Source of the DNA: Methylophilus methylotrophus DSM 46235 = ATCC 53528
GTDB lineage: Bacteria; Pseudomonadota; Gammaproteobacteria; Burkholderiales; Methylophilaceae
Length of the DNA stretch: 64,000 nt
Assembly: GCF_000378225.1 (NCBI RefSeq)
Contig: NZ_KB905143.1
Span: 1 to 64,000 of the forward strand
Direction: 5' to 3'
Made by a program: the position numbers and the translations under genes. The notes beneath the pieces are model-generated. The model saw nothing but the letters and a program-made list of their open reading frames with translations, was not told where the DNA came from and made no database searches. Below, piece by piece: positions 30,669 through 40,231 of the stretch (the first letter of the stretch is position 1; the number at the start of each line of letters is the position of its first letter).

Positions 30669-31285
30669 ATTTCGCCTCTAGGCGAGTTACTTTCTGTTGC
30701 TTGCCCCACAGAAAGTAACCACAACTAACGGAGTGTTGCGGCGTAGGCTAACCTTTAGGTTAAGCCACAAAGTGGCGGCCGTAGCCAAAGAAGAGGGCAC
30801 CCAGCCATCACGGCCTAAAGGCTCCCTTGATTTCATTACTCGTCAGTCGCGATTGCAGAACTCAACCTGGCAGCTTACACAAAACCTAAGCTGCTGCGGG
30901 ATTCAAACAAGCTGCAACCTTATTCCGCCTGCCAAGCAATAAAATCAAGCGTGATGGGATGGGATTTGTCTCGCCAAACTTACAGCGTGAAAGATTCGAC
31001 CGTTGAAAAACACTATTCTTTTATTCATTTCTAAGATAGTTGCAGTCGCATGGTCTTCGTGGGCCCCTATCTGCCGCGCCCAGTAGCACAGGCAAAATAA
31101 GATCAAGCGAGCGGCTGTCCGAATCCCGCGGTGGCCTGCGTCTTGTGCAGGCCACTAGGATGAGTTCTGCGAGCGCTTATTTTGACGAGCAACGCAGGAA
31201 ACAAGCGGAAGCTAGGGTGCACTTTCTTTTGGTTACTTTATCTTTGTGCAAGCAAAAAAAAGTGACTCGCAGAGGGGCGAAATAT
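30669..31285. repeat. Non-coding ~0.6-kb element bounded by diverged inverted repeats
   Basis: The left end (about 30669-30720: TTTCGCCTCTAGGCGAGTTA and onward) and the reverse complement of the right end (about 31220-31285: TTTCGCCCCTCTGCGAGTCA and onward) align over roughly 50 bases. The left arm itself folds into a perfect 12-bp stem (GTTACTTTCTGT/ACAGAAAGTAAC). The interior has no credible coding region; the ORFs present look spurious. Sequences of this type recur in intergenic regions of beta/gammaproteobacteria, though I cannot confirm copies here. The whole trmB-midA gap (30608-31459) consists of this element plus the next repeat and about 120 bases without features. Confidence 0.7.
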
Positions 31286-31306
31286 AAAAGTTGAGTATTA
31301 CTCGCC

Positions 31307-31334
31307 TGGATTCCTGCCTCCGCCGGAATGACGA
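31307..31334. repeat. Dispersed palindromic repeat (translates as IVIPAEAGIQ)
   Basis: TGGATTCCTGCCTCCGCCGG with the following AATGACGA matches a widespread intergenic repeat whose translation on the minus strand is the tell-tale VIPAEAGIQ. It has a short dyad TTCC/GGAA around a C/G-rich centre. It sits 20 bases right of the larger repeat element. Confidence 0.75.
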
Positions 31335-31459
31335 TAGTTAGTGCACACAGTAGCGGGCCAATCCTCCGCCAACCCTCGAAAAACAAGGTACTGTAAAATC
31401 CAATCCTCCCAAGCTAGCACCGAAAACAAAGAGTGCTCTTCCACCAGTTAAAACACCAA

Positions 31460-32629
31460 TTACAACAAATGCCGCTTATCCCCCTGCAAAAATCCAAGCA
31501 ACGGCAACGTTAGCCCCTTACTCAACGCCAGCACCTTAAACAACTCCCCCATCTCTGCTGGGGATAACAACTTTTGTACTGCCGCGACCATCGGCAAGTA
31601 ACGCCCACTATCCTCCGGAGAAACCTGTTGCAGTAATTGCAGAATGCCGCAGTTGATTAAAAATTGCGCCTGGTTGGTATAACCTGCACAGGTCAACCCA
31701 TGTGCCAACGCCGTTTCGGCCATGGCAGTGAAATCGACATGCGCAGTAATATCCTGCAAGCCGGGATAAACAAGCGGGTCATCATGCGCATAATGCTGGT
31801 AATGGCACATCAAAGTGCCTTGCGTACGCTGGGGATGGTAGTACTCACTCGCAGCAAAACCATAGTCCAGCATCAAAATCAACCCACGCCCTAACATCAC
31901 TGCAAGGCTGGCCATGAGACCTTGTGCTGCAGGACAAACTTCCGTGGTGTAGGCATCAGGTAACGGGGCGGCATCGATGGCCTGAACTAATGAGGCATCC
32001 TGTAATGGCCGTAGCTGCCAAACCAGGCCGGACTCAAAAGCAATGCCACGTTCTTGCCAAGCACCCTTCTGCCAGGTCAGCACATGTACCGGAATCGCAT
32101 CCAGCACCTCATTACCAATCACCACGCCATCAAAGTTAGCTGGCAACTCATCCAGCCATTGCAGACGTGAGAACAAAAATTCAGGTAACAGTTTTCTCAA
32201 GCTATCCTGTTGCCTTTGGCGCAAGTTAGCGCTTACATCAAGAATAAAATAATGGGTTGGCAATTGCCCTAACGCTTCAAGTTGGAGCAACAGCCCTGCT
32301 GCCAACTTGCCCGTCCCTGCCCCAAGCTCCAGCACATTTCCGGCAGTTTCTTGCAACCCTTGACCAACCTGATTGGCTAGCGCTTGCGCAAACAGGGGAG
32401 AAATCTCGGGCGCAGTGACAAAATCTCCGCCACGACCGAACTTATTCGCTTCTCCACTGTAATAGCCAAGGTGCGGCGTATAAAGGGCCATTTGCATATA
32501 CTCAGCAAACGAAATCCAGCCGCCCTGTTGCCTGATAGATTGTTGAATGTGGGCGAGTAACTTGTCGCTATGCTGTTGCGCTCCGGCATCCAGCGCGGGC
32601 AATCGTGTAGAAATCGGTTGAGCAGTCAT
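31460..32629 (-). CDS. MidA/NDUFAF7-family SAM-dependent methyltransferase
   Basis: A 389-residue protein of the DUF185/MidA family. It starts with a conserved WISFAEYMQMALYTPHLGYY segment, then GRGGDFVTAPEISPLFAQAL, the SAM-binding ELGAGTGKLAAGLL, and later IGNEVLDAIPVHV and GLILMLDYGF. Mitochondrial NDUFAF7 methylates an arginine of complex I NDUFS2; bacterial substrates are largely untested. It is divergent from the SDR gene with about 40 nt between starts. Confidence 0.92.
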   Translation of the reverse strand: MTAQPISTRLPALDAGAQQHSDKLLAHIQQSIRQQGGWISFAEYMQMALYTPHLGYYSGEANKFGRGGDFVTAPEISPLFAQALANQVGQGLQETAGNVLELGAGTGKLAAGLLLQLEALGQLPTHYFILDVSANLRQRQQDSLRKLLPEFLFSRLQWLDELPANFDGVVIGNEVLDAIPVHVLTWQKGAWQERGIAFESGLVWQLRPLQDASLVQAIDAAPLPDAYTTEVCPAAQGLMASLAVMLGRGLILMLDYGFAASEYYHPQRTQGTLMCHYQHYAHDDPLVYPGLQDITAHVDFTAMAETALAHGLTCAGYTNQAQFLINCGILQLLQQVSPEDSGRYLPMVAAVQKLLSPAEMGELFKVLALSKGLTLPLLGFLQGDKRHLL

Positions 32630-32671
32630 TCAACCATTATAATGTGAGCTGTCTAGAATAAAGAGACTAAT

Positions 32672-33424
32672 GTGAACGCTGATTCCTCGACCAAAGTTGT
32701 GTTGATTACCGGTGGTGCAAAACGTGTGGGCGCCTCCATTACACGCGAACTGCATCGCCAGGGTGCAAGCATCATGCTGCACTATCACACCAGCGAAACC
32801 GAAGCCCTTGCGCTACAAGCAGAACTCAACAACATCCGACCAAAAAGCGTCGCGATTACACAGTGCAATCTCCTCGAAACAGATTGTCTGCCAGCCTTGG
32901 TCACCGCCACGTTGCAGACATTCGGAAAACTGGATGCCCTGGTGAATAATGCTTCTAGCTACTACCCCACCGAGCTTGGCACCATACAACTTGAGCAATG
33001 GGAAGACCTGATGGGCAGCAATCTTAAAGCGCCCCTGTTTTTAAGCCAGGCGGCGGCGGACGCATTGCAAGCCAGTGAGGGTTGCATCGTGAACATTACG
33101 GATATGCATATCGAGCGGCCAAAAAAGAACTATATTGTGTATAGCGCGGCAAAAGCTGGCTTAGTGAGCCTGACAAAATCACTGGCTCAGGAACTGGCGC
33201 CCCAGGTGCGCGTCAATGCCGTCGCGCCAGGCCCTGTGTTATGGCCGGACAGTAATCATGAGTTTGATGCGCAATACCGCCAGCAAGTGATTAACCAGAC
33301 CTTGCTTAAACGCACTGGCGAGCCTAGTGATATCGCCAAAGCGGTAAAGTTTTTAATTTACGATGCGCCGTTTATTACTGGCCACGTACTTGCTGTCGAC
33401 GGCGGCCGCCATTTGAGTATTTAA
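32672..33424 (+). CDS. Pteridine reductase-like short-chain dehydrogenase (FolM type)
   Basis: A 250-residue NADPH-dependent SDR. The cofactor loop TGGAKRVGASITRELHRQG, the NNASSYYPTELG motif and the catalytic YSAAKAGLVSLTKSLAQEL (Tyr-x3-Lys) are present. The substitution pattern GGAKRVG and NNASSYYP is typical of pteridine reductases/FolM (dihydrofolate or dihydromonapterin reduction). It probably starts with GTG at 32672 (MNADSSTKVVLITGG). It is followed after 15 nt by a small Cys-rich protein gene. Confidence 0.85.
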   Translation: MNADSSTKVVLITGGAKRVGASITRELHRQGASIMLHYHTSETEALALQAELNNIRPKSVAITQCNLLETDCLPALVTATLQTFGKLDALVNNASSYYPTELGTIQLEQWEDLMGSNLKAPLFLSQAAADALQASEGCIVNITDMHIERPKKNYIVYSAAKAGLVSLTKSLAQELAPQVRVNAVAPGPVLWPDSNHEFDAQYRQQVINQTLLKRTGEPSDIAKAVKFLIYDAPFITGHVLAVDGGRHLSI

Positions 33425-33439
33425 TGATTGGGCAAGTGA

Positions 33440-33760
33440 ATGCAGGTACAACAAACCATTACCATTCACGCCAGCGCACCACGTAAACCTGCATTAGGCC
33501 AAGCTTGCAATGGCTGCGGCGTGTGCTGCGCGGCAGAGCCATGCCCGGTCAGCCTTGCCTTACTATGGCCGCATCAGACACCTTGCAAGGCACTGATCTG
33601 GAGTGAGACTAAGCAACGCTATCTATGTGGCATGGTTAGTAGTCCGGCGCAGTTTCTGCGCTGGCTGCCAGACCGCTTTAATGTTGCCGCAAGTCGTTTA
33701 TTTAAACGCTGGATTGCAGCGGACACTGTCTGCGATGCCGATGTGGAATTATCCGAATAA
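33440..33760 (+). CDS. YkgJ-type small cysteine-cluster protein
   Basis: A 106-residue protein with the pattern CNGCGVCCAAEPCPVS followed by a later Cys in CKALIW and CGM. This is the spacing of the YkgJ/UPF0153 cysteine cluster thought to bind a metal or Fe-S centre. No catalytic function is known. It lies close behind the SDR gene and before ttcA, so it could share the SDR transcript. Confidence 0.75.
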   Translation: MQVQQTITIHASAPRKPALGQACNGCGVCCAAEPCPVSLALLWPHQTPCKALIWSETKQRYLCGMVSSPAQFLRWLPDRFNVAASRLFKRWIAADTVCDADVELSE

Positions 33761-33788
33761 AATCAATTCGAATAATCAAAGACTTAGC

Positions 33789-33816
33789 GTGACTTTACCT
33801 TGCTTTCCGCTATAAT
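33789..33816 (+). promoter_or_regulatory. Promoter of ttcA placed almost at the start codon
   Basis: TATAAT (33811-33816, perfect -10) with GTGACT 16 bp upstream. Only eight bases separate the -10 from the ttcA ATG at 33825, so transcription would start at or next to the ATG. No ribosome binding site is seen. Confidence 0.6.
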
Positions 33817-33824
33817 GCGCGCCT

Positions 33825-34766
33825 ATGAAGATCAAACATTATCCAGATGACGTCAGTCAAAACTTCCTGAAATTGCGCAATCAGTTGATTAGCGCGACAG
33901 GCAAAGCCATTGGCGATTACAACATGATTGAAGAAGGCGACACCATACTCGTGTGCATGAGCGGCGGCAAGGATAGCCATGCCATGTTGATGATTTTGCT
34001 GGCCTTGCAAGAACGCGCACCGATCAACTTCAAATTGATCGCCATGAATCTGGACCAGAAGCAGCCCGGTTTCCCGGCTGATGTACTGCCCGCTTACCTT
34101 GAAAAACTGGGTGTGGAATACCGCATCGTGGAAGCAGACACTTATTCCATCGTCAAGGAAAAAATCCCTGAAGGTAAAACGACTTGCAGTCTGTGTTCAC
34201 GCCTGCGTCGTGGCATTATTTACACCACTGCACAGCAATTGGGAGCAAACAAAATTGCACTTGGTCACCACCGTGATGACATCGTGCAAACCTTATTCCT
34301 GAATATGTTTTACGGTGCCAAGATGAAGGCTATGCCACCTAAGCTGGCAACCAATCGAGGCGAGTTTATGGTGATCCGCCCGCTGGCTTACTGTGCCGAA
34401 AAAGACATCGCTTCGTATGCCCGTGGCATGCAATTTCCTATTATTCCGTGTGACTTGTGCGGCAGCCAGGAAAACCTGCAACGCCAGAAAGTCAAAGATA
34501 TGTTGAACAATTGGGAACGAGAACAGCCAGGACGGATCAATAATATTTTCCGTGCGATTGGCAACGTGGAGCCTTCGCACCTCGCTGACTTCGATTTGTA
34601 TGACTTCAAGCATTTGAGCCAAGCCAAAGAGGAAGATGAAGACCCGATGTTTGACCATGAAAAATTTTCGTCTAACGACATGGCGCTCACCATTGCCACC
34701 CAAGATGACAAGCGTATTGAATTTGCGCGCAAACCCTTTCCGGTTGCAGTCACCAGTGAGGAATAA
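33825..34766 (+). CDS. ttcA: tRNA 2-thiocytidine biosynthesis protein TtcA
   Basis: TtcA is the Fe-S dependent enzyme that thiolates cytidine 32 of some tRNAs. The PP-loop ATP site [12 protein letters not shown], the Cys pair in [12 protein letters not shown] and the third Cys region [12 protein letters not shown] are present, along with [20 protein letters not shown]. The 313 residues are normal length. The start ATG at 33825 lies only eight bases after a perfect TATAAT, and no Shine-Dalgarno is evident, so the message may be leaderless. Confidence 0.95.
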   Translation: MKIKHYPDDVSQNFLKLRNQLISATGKAIGDYNMIEEGDTILVCMSGGKDSHAMLMILLALQERAPINFKLIAMNLDQKQPGFPADVLPAYLEKLGVEYRIVEADTYSIVKEKIPEGKTTCSLCSRLRRGIIYTTAQQLGANKIALGHHRDDIVQTLFLNMFYGAKMKAMPPKLATNRGEFMVIRPLAYCAEKDIASYARGMQFPIIPCDLCGSQENLQRQKVKDMLNNWEREQPGRINNIFRAIGNVEPSHLADFDLYDFKHLSQAKEEDEDPMFDHEKFSSNDMALTIATQDDKRIEFARKPFPVAVTSEE

Positions 34767-34876
34767 CACAACGTTTTGGTGCAGAAAGACTTTAATGTCA
34801 GACTTTCCGCACCGATATATTGTCTAGTCGTGAAAACGCTTGCTATTATCTAGCCAACTCTTATACAGACCGCGCA

Positions 34877-37447
34877 ATGTCAAAACTGCTGATCGTTGAA
34901 TCTCCTTCCAAGGCCAAAACCCTCAAAAAATATTTGGGCGGTGATTTTGAGGTCCTGGCGTCTTACGGGCATGTGCGCGACTTGATCCCCAAAAACGGCG
35001 CCGTTGACCCTGCACACCAGTTTGCGATGAAGTATGACATCATCGACCGTAACAGCAAACATGTAGATGCGATCGCCAAAGCGGTTAAAAGTGCCGACAG
35101 CATTTATCTGGCAACCGACCCGGACCGCGAAGGTGAGGCCATTTCCTGGCATATTGCCGAGATTCTCAATGAGAAAAAACTGATTAAAAACAAACTGCTT
35201 AAACGCGTGGAATTTAATGAAATCACGCAGACGGCTGTAAAACAGGCCATTGAAAACCCACGGGACATCTCGATGGACTTGGTCAATGCCCAGCAAGCGC
35301 GGCGCGCACTGGATTACCTGGTGGGCTTCAACCTGTCGCCGCTGTTGTGGAAGAAAATCCGCCGTGGCCTATCCGCTGGCCGTGTGCAAAGCCCGGCCCT
35401 GCGCCTGATTGTTGAGCGCGAACTCGAAATCGAAGCCTTTACCAGCCAGGAATACTGGAGCATTCATATGAGTGCGCTCAAACATGCGCACGGCTTCGAT
35501 GCCAAACTGGTCCAGCTGAATGGACAGAAAGTCGAACAATTCACGGTCACCAACCATGACCAACAAGCTGACATCGTAGGCAAGCTGTTACTGGCATCCG
35601 CTGGCAAAACCACGGTGACGCGCGTTGAGAAAAAACAACGCAGCCGTAGCCCGGCCGCACCATTTACCACTTCCACCTTGCAACAGGAGGCCGTACGAAA
35701 GTTGGGCTTCACCACCAGCCGTGCCATGCGTGTGGCCCAACAATTGTATGAAGGCATAGACGTCGGTAGTGGAACGGTGGGGTTGATTACCTATATGCGT
35801 ACCGACTCTTTCAGCCTGGCCACTGAAGCGGTGATGCAGATTCGCGATTACGTGAAAAAGCATTTTGATGCAGACTACCTGCCCAAAGCGCCCATCATGT
35901 ATAAAACCAAGGCGAAAAATGCCCAAGAGGCGCATGAGGCCATCCGTCCGACCGATATTACCCGTACGCCAGCCAGTGTCCGCCAGTACCTCAACGACGA
36001 ACAATTTAAATTATATGAAATGATCTGGAAGCGTACCCTGGCTTGCCAGATGACACAGGCAAAATATGATGCTGTCAGTGTAGACCTGGCGGTAGGGAGT
36101 GAAGCCAACCTGTTCCGCGCCAGTGGCCAGACCTTGATATTCCCTGGCTTTATTGCCGTGTATATGGAAGGCAAGGACGACGACAAGGACGACGAGGATG
36201 CGGAAGCCAAGTTACCGCATCTGGAAACTGGTGAAGTGCTGACGGTAGAAAAGATTTTTGGCGAACAGCATTTTACCGAACCACCGCCACGCTATTCTGA
36301 AGCCAGTCTGGTGAAAGCGCTCGAAGAATACGGTATTGGCCGCCCTTCGACGTATGCCAGTATTATTTCGACCCTGCAAGACCGCGAATATGTATTGCTC
36401 GATAAAAAGCGTTTTACACCTACCGATGTCGGCCGTGTTGTCAATAAATTCCTGACCGAGCACTTTACCCAATATGTCGACTATGACTTTACGGCTAAGC
36501 TCGAGAACGAGCTGGATGAGATTGCGGAAGGCAACCTGGAATGGGTGCCGGTCATGGACAAATTCTGGCAAGGCTTTAACCAGCAGATTCAGGTTAAGGC
36601 GGATGTCGAGCGTCCCGGTAATGAACTGATAGATGAACAATGCCCTAAATGTGGCCGCCAGTTGCAGAAACAACTGAGCCGCTATGGTAGTTTTATCGGC
36701 TGTACTGGCTACAATGCGACGCCAAAATGTGATTACAAACGCAATCTGGATGGTGAAGTCAATAATGCTACTGAGCCTACCGTCATTGGCCTGGATGCGG
36801 AGACGCAGAAGGAAATCTACCTGATGAACGGCCCTTATGGCCCATATCTACAGGTCGGACAACCAGTTGAAGGTGAAAAGAAAAAGCCCAAGCGCGTCAG
36901 CATCCCGAAAGAAATTCCGCTAAGCCAGGTGAATATAGATACGGCACATATGCTGCTGAGCCTGCCACGTGACCTGGGACAACATCCGGAGACGGGCAAA
37001 AAAATTGTTGCCAATATCGGCCGTTTTGGGCCTTATGTGAATCATGATGGCAAGTTTAAATCTATCCCAAAAACCGAAAGCGTCTTTAGCATAGACCTAG
37101 AAGGTGCGGTCAAATTGCTCGCGGCTGCGAATGGTCCGGCACCACTGGCAGACCTGGGTGAGCATCCATCAGGCGAAGGGCGGATTGAAGTATTTTCAGG
37201 ACGTTTTGGCCCCTACGTACAACACAATGGCATTCGCGCAACGCTGCCTAAAAGCGTGACACCAGAGGAGCTGACAGTAGAGCAGGCGCTGGAGCTCCTG
37301 GCCGAGAAAGCCGCTAAAGAGGGTGGTAAAACTGCTGGCAAAAAAACCACAGTCAAAAAATCAGTGTCCAAGAAACCAACAGCAGACAAAACAACGGCAA
37401 CCAAAAGCGCTGTGAACAAACGCTCTAAAAAGACAGCGGCAGAATAA
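34877..37447 (+). CDS. topA: DNA topoisomerase I
   Basis: Topoisomerase I (type IA) relaxes negative supercoils. The TOPRIM domain begins MSKLLIVESPSKAKTLKKYL with Glu in place and DPDREGEAISWHIAEIL. The catalytic Tyr is in GLITYMRTDSFSLA, and GRPSTYASIISTLQDREYV follows. The C-terminal part has one clear zinc finger (CPKCGRQLQKQLSRYGSFIGC), two RFGPYVNH/RFGPYVQH repeats and a Lys-rich tail (KKTTVKKSVSKKPTADK). I chose the ATG at 34877 (856 residues); an upstream GTG/ATG extension to 34820 lacks family support. Confidence 0.95.
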   Translation: MSKLLIVESPSKAKTLKKYLGGDFEVLASYGHVRDLIPKNGAVDPAHQFAMKYDIIDRNSKHVDAIAKAVKSADSIYLATDPDREGEAISWHIAEILNEKKLIKNKLLKRVEFNEITQTAVKQAIENPRDISMDLVNAQQARRALDYLVGFNLSPLLWKKIRRGLSAGRVQSPALRLIVERELEIEAFTSQEYWSIHMSALKHAHGFDAKLVQLNGQKVEQFTVTNHDQQADIVGKLLLASAGKTTVTRVEKKQRSRSPAAPFTTSTLQQEAVRKLGFTTSRAMRVAQQLYEGIDVGSGTVGLITYMRTDSFSLATEAVMQIRDYVKKHFDADYLPKAPIMYKTKAKNAQEAHEAIRPTDITRTPASVRQYLNDEQFKLYEMIWKRTLACQMTQAKYDAVSVDLAVGSEANLFRASGQTLIFPGFIAVYMEGKDDDKDDEDAEAKLPHLETGEVLTVEKIFGEQHFTEPPPRYSEASLVKALEEYGIGRPSTYASIISTLQDREYVLLDKKRFTPTDVGRVVNKFLTEHFTQYVDYDFTAKLENELDEIAEGNLEWVPVMDKFWQGFNQQIQVKADVERPGNELIDEQCPKCGRQLQKQLSRYGSFIGCTGYNATPKCDYKRNLDGEVNNATEPTVIGLDAETQKEIYLMNGPYGPYLQVGQPVEGEKKKPKRVSIPKEIPLSQVNIDTAHMLLSLPRDLGQHPETGKKIVANIGRFGPYVNHDGKFKSIPKTESVFSIDLEGAVKLLAAANGPAPLADLGEHPSGEGRIEVFSGRFGPYVQHNGIRATLPKSVTPEELTVEQALELLAEKAAKEGGKTAGKKTTVKKSVSKKPTADKTTATKSAVNKRSKKTAAE

Positions 37448-37500
37448 TTCTCCTTAAAGAACATTTCTCTTGAAGGAAGATTACTTAAATATGGCCCCAT

Positions 37501-38769
37501 TTAGTGGTTGGACCATAAGTGATCAATATTGCCTATCCCCCATGTTTCTACGGATTCATTTCCTACAATTTCATCCATCTGTTTTGACAAATCCAGCTCA
37601 ACCACAGGAATATGGATTTTGGATTTGGTCGAAAAGAACGCTTTCACCACCGGCTTGAGCAAGCTATCCGGGTTTTGTCTGACAACCACCGCCAAACGGC
37701 CAGACTTCAGGATCACTACCGTGCCTATCGGGTAGATGCCCAGGCTTTTCACAAATGCCTTGAATACCACAGGATCAAAATGCCCCTTCCAACTCGCCAT
37801 GCGCTTAAGCGCCATCCCCGGCTCCCAAGCCGGTTTGTAAGCGCGTGTGGAAGTAACTGCATCATAAACATCACAGATCGCTCCCATTTTGGCAAACAGG
37901 CTGATCTGATCTGAAGACAATTTTCCAGGATACCCGGAACCATCCATTTTTTCATGATGGTGCAAACACACATCTAATGTCACCGGGTCCGAAATATTTG
38001 CTTTTACCAGCATATCATACCCAATTTGCGGATGCTCGCGAATCACATTAAATTCATGGTCCGTCAAGGAACCTGGCTTATTCAGTATCTGCAAAGGGAT
38101 GCCTGCTTTACCCATGTCGTGCATCAACCCAGCCAGCCCGGCCTGCTTGACTTCCGTTTCCGATAGCTTGAGCTCTCTGGCAAGGGCTGTCATCAGTGCA
38201 CAGACGGCGACAGAATGCATATAGGTATAGTCGTCTGCCGTTTTGAGGCGCACCAAGCTAATCAAGGCATGTACATTGCGTGCGACAGAAGCAGAAATTT
38301 CCTCCACAATAGGCATCACCGCTTCGGTCTCAATCGCTTTTCCCATGCGCAAATCTTTAAACATGGAAGCAACCGCTTGACGTGATGAGGCAATGATTTT
38401 TGCAGCCTGTTCACGCTCAGCCTCAAGTGTCGCTGTTTGCAGTATTCCAGTATTTAGGGTAGGGATATCCATCGTAGAATTCTGCAATGAAGGACGATCA
38501 TCGGCTGGGCCATCCAGTTCGAGCATGGCCATTTCCTTGTCTGACATCTGACTTGATTCAGTATTTTCGTCTTCAGAGCTCTCGACATCCACCCCCCAGA
38601 GGGTATCAATCACCACCTCTTTAATGGGACTGGCCAGCAGCTTCTTCAAATCTTCGGGATCTGTCAGCACAAACTTACTAGTCCAAAAGGGATGATCTAT
38701 CCATGCACCTTTGAGCTCATGGATATACATCCCCATGCGTACATCTTTGATTGCGATTGTTTTTAACAT
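37501..38769 (-). CDS. HD-GYP domain phosphodiesterase with DUF3391 N-terminus
   Basis: A 422-residue signalling protein. Residues ~1-130 are a DUF3391-type domain (KDVRMGMYIHELKG...GAWIDHPFW). An HD-GYP phosphodiesterase domain follows, with HD in LMHDMGKAGIPLQILNKPG and the GYP signature HHEKMDGSGYPGKLS. Both metal motifs are complete, so c-di-GMP hydrolysis is likely. No response-regulator receiver domain is present. It is convergent with topA and has the same direction as metK upstream, with a terminator between them. Confidence 0.9.
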   Translation of the reverse strand: MLKTIAIKDVRMGMYIHELKGAWIDHPFWTSKFVLTDPEDLKKLLASPIKEVVIDTLWGVDVESSEDENTESSQMSDKEMAMLELDGPADDRPSLQNSTMDIPTLNTGILQTATLEAEREQAAKIIASSRQAVASMFKDLRMGKAIETEAVMPIVEEISASVARNVHALISLVRLKTADDYTYMHSVAVCALMTALARELKLSETEVKQAGLAGLMHDMGKAGIPLQILNKPGSLTDHEFNVIREHPQIGYDMLVKANISDPVTLDVCLHHHEKMDGSGYPGKLSSDQISLFAKMGAICDVYDAVTSTRAYKPAWEPGMALKRMASWKGHFDPVVFKAFVKSLGIYPIGTVVILKSGRLAVVVRQNPDSLLKPVVKAFFSTKSKIHIPVVELDLSKQMDEIVGNESVETWGIGNIDHLWSNH

Positions 38770-38825
38770 ACGTTTCGATGGCTAACACTGCTTAAATCTT
38801 ATACTTCTATTACGGAAAAAATTTG

Positions 38826-38851
38826 AAAAAAAAGAGGGCTAAAAGCCCTCT
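38826..38851 (-). terminator. Intrinsic terminator after metK
   Basis: AGAGGGCT/AGCCCTCT with loop AAA, followed on the minus strand by a run of eight T residues, about 50 nt beyond the metK stop. Confidence 0.88.
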
Positions 38852-38900
38852 TGCAAATTATTTTTACGCGAATGTTTTGACTGTAAGACAGCTTTTCTAA

Positions 38901-40064
38901 TTACAGTCCGGCAGCCGCACGTAAAGCTGCTGCTTTGTCTGTCGCTTCCCAGCTAAACTCTGGCTCATCGCGACCAAAATGTCCATAAGCAGCCGTTTTG
39001 GTATAAATCGGGCGCAACAGGTCCAGCATCTTGACGATGCCTTTTGGACGCAGGTCGAAATGCTCACGGACCAGCTGTGTCAGACGCTCATCGGAGACCT
39101 TACCTGTACCATAGGTTTCCACCATAATGGAGGTTGGCTGCGCCACACCGATGGCATAGCTCACTTGTACCAGGCACTTGTCGGCCAAACCAGCAGCAAC
39201 AATGTTTTTCGCCACATAACGGCCAGCGTACGCCGCTGAGCGATCCACTTTAGAAGGATCCTTGCCAGAGAATGCCCCACCGCCGTGAGGCGCTGCACCA
39301 CCATAAGTATCCACAATAATCTTACGGCCTGTCAGGCCGCAATCCCCTTGCGGGCCACCGATCACAAAACGGCCTGTCGGGTTCACAAGGTATTTGATCT
39401 CGCCTTTAATCAGTTCGGCCGGCAAAGTCGGCTTGATGATTTCTTCGATCACGGCTTCGCGGATGGCTTCCAGCGTCATGTCAGGCGCATGCTGGGTTGA
39501 AACCAGTACAGTGTCGATTTTGAACGGCTTGCCATCGACATACTGGATAGTCACTTGGGATTTTGCATCCGGGCGCAGCCATGGCAAACGGCCATCTTTA
39601 CGCAATTGTGACTGGCGTTCCATCACGCGGTGGCTCAGCCAGATCGGCAATGGCATCAATTGCGGCGTTTCATTCACGGCATAGCCAAACATCAGGCCCT
39701 GGTCACCAGCACCCTGGTCCAGAGGGTCGTCATTCGCGTTATCCACGCCCTGGGCAATGTCTGGAGACTGTTTGTCATAAGCCACCAATACCGCGCAGCC
39801 CTTGTAATCAATACCATAATCCGTATTGTCGTAACCAATGCGCTTGATCGCATCACGGGCAACCTTGATGTAATCCACATTGGCTGTTGTTGTAATTTCA
39901 CCGGCCAAAACCACCAGGCCAGTATTCGCCAGGGTTTCAGCAGCCACACGTGCGGTCGGGTCTTGGGCTAAAATTGCATCCAGAATGCTGTCGGAAACCT
40001 GGTCAGCCAGTTTATCGGGATGTCCTTCGGAAACGGATTCCGAAGTAAAAAGATATTCACTCAT
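38901..40064 (-). CDS. metK: S-adenosylmethionine synthetase
   Basis: MetK makes S-adenosylmethionine from methionine and ATP. The 387-residue product has [19 protein letters not shown] (ATP/Mg), the hexapeptide [12 protein letters not shown], the P-loop-like [19 protein letters not shown] and [11 protein letters not shown] at the C-terminus. It is divergent from dapF with a 167-nt gap containing two short dyads in the metK leader (40105-40140). Methylotrophs in general use much SAM, but nothing in the sequence shows how this gene is controlled. Confidence 0.97.
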   Translation of the reverse strand: MSEYLFTSESVSEGHPDKLADQVSDSILDAILAQDPTARVAAETLANTGLVVLAGEITTTANVDYIKVARDAIKRIGYDNTDYGIDYKGCAVLVAYDKQSPDIAQGVDNANDDPLDQGAGDQGLMFGYAVNETPQLMPLPIWLSHRVMERQSQLRKDGRLPWLRPDAKSQVTIQYVDGKPFKIDTVLVSTQHAPDMTLEAIREAVIEEIIKPTLPAELIKGEIKYLVNPTGRFVIGGPQGDCGLTGRKIIVDTYGGAAPHGGGAFSGKDPSKVDRSAAYAGRYVAKNIVAAGLADKCLVQVSYAIGVAQPTSIMVETYGTGKVSDERLTQLVREHFDLRPKGIVKMLDLLRPIYTKTAAYGHFGRDEPEFSWEATDKAAALRAAAGL

Positions 40065-40231
40065 GTTTGACGCCTTGAAAAGTAATTAAAGTTAATAAAT
40101 GGCACTGACTAAAGGCTGAAGCCAGCACCCAATTTGGGGAACGAAGATTCTACCTGAGATTATTGCAACCAAGGAATAAATCTTAGTCATATGGATGCCT
40201 TCAACGGCGCGATAGAGTATCATCTTGAGCT

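Noticed and set aside
31040-31386. Short ORFs on both strands in the trmB-midA gap
   Set aside because: They fall inside the repeat elements and translate as the well-known spurious VIPAEAGIQ-type peptides.
33440-33760. YkgJ-like protein as part of a ttcA operon
   Set aside because: ttcA has its own perfect -10 box, so shared transcription is not required.
40065-40231. SAM riboswitch in front of metK
   Set aside because: Only two short dyads are seen; no match to a known SAM-binding fold. Kept only as a low-interest finding.
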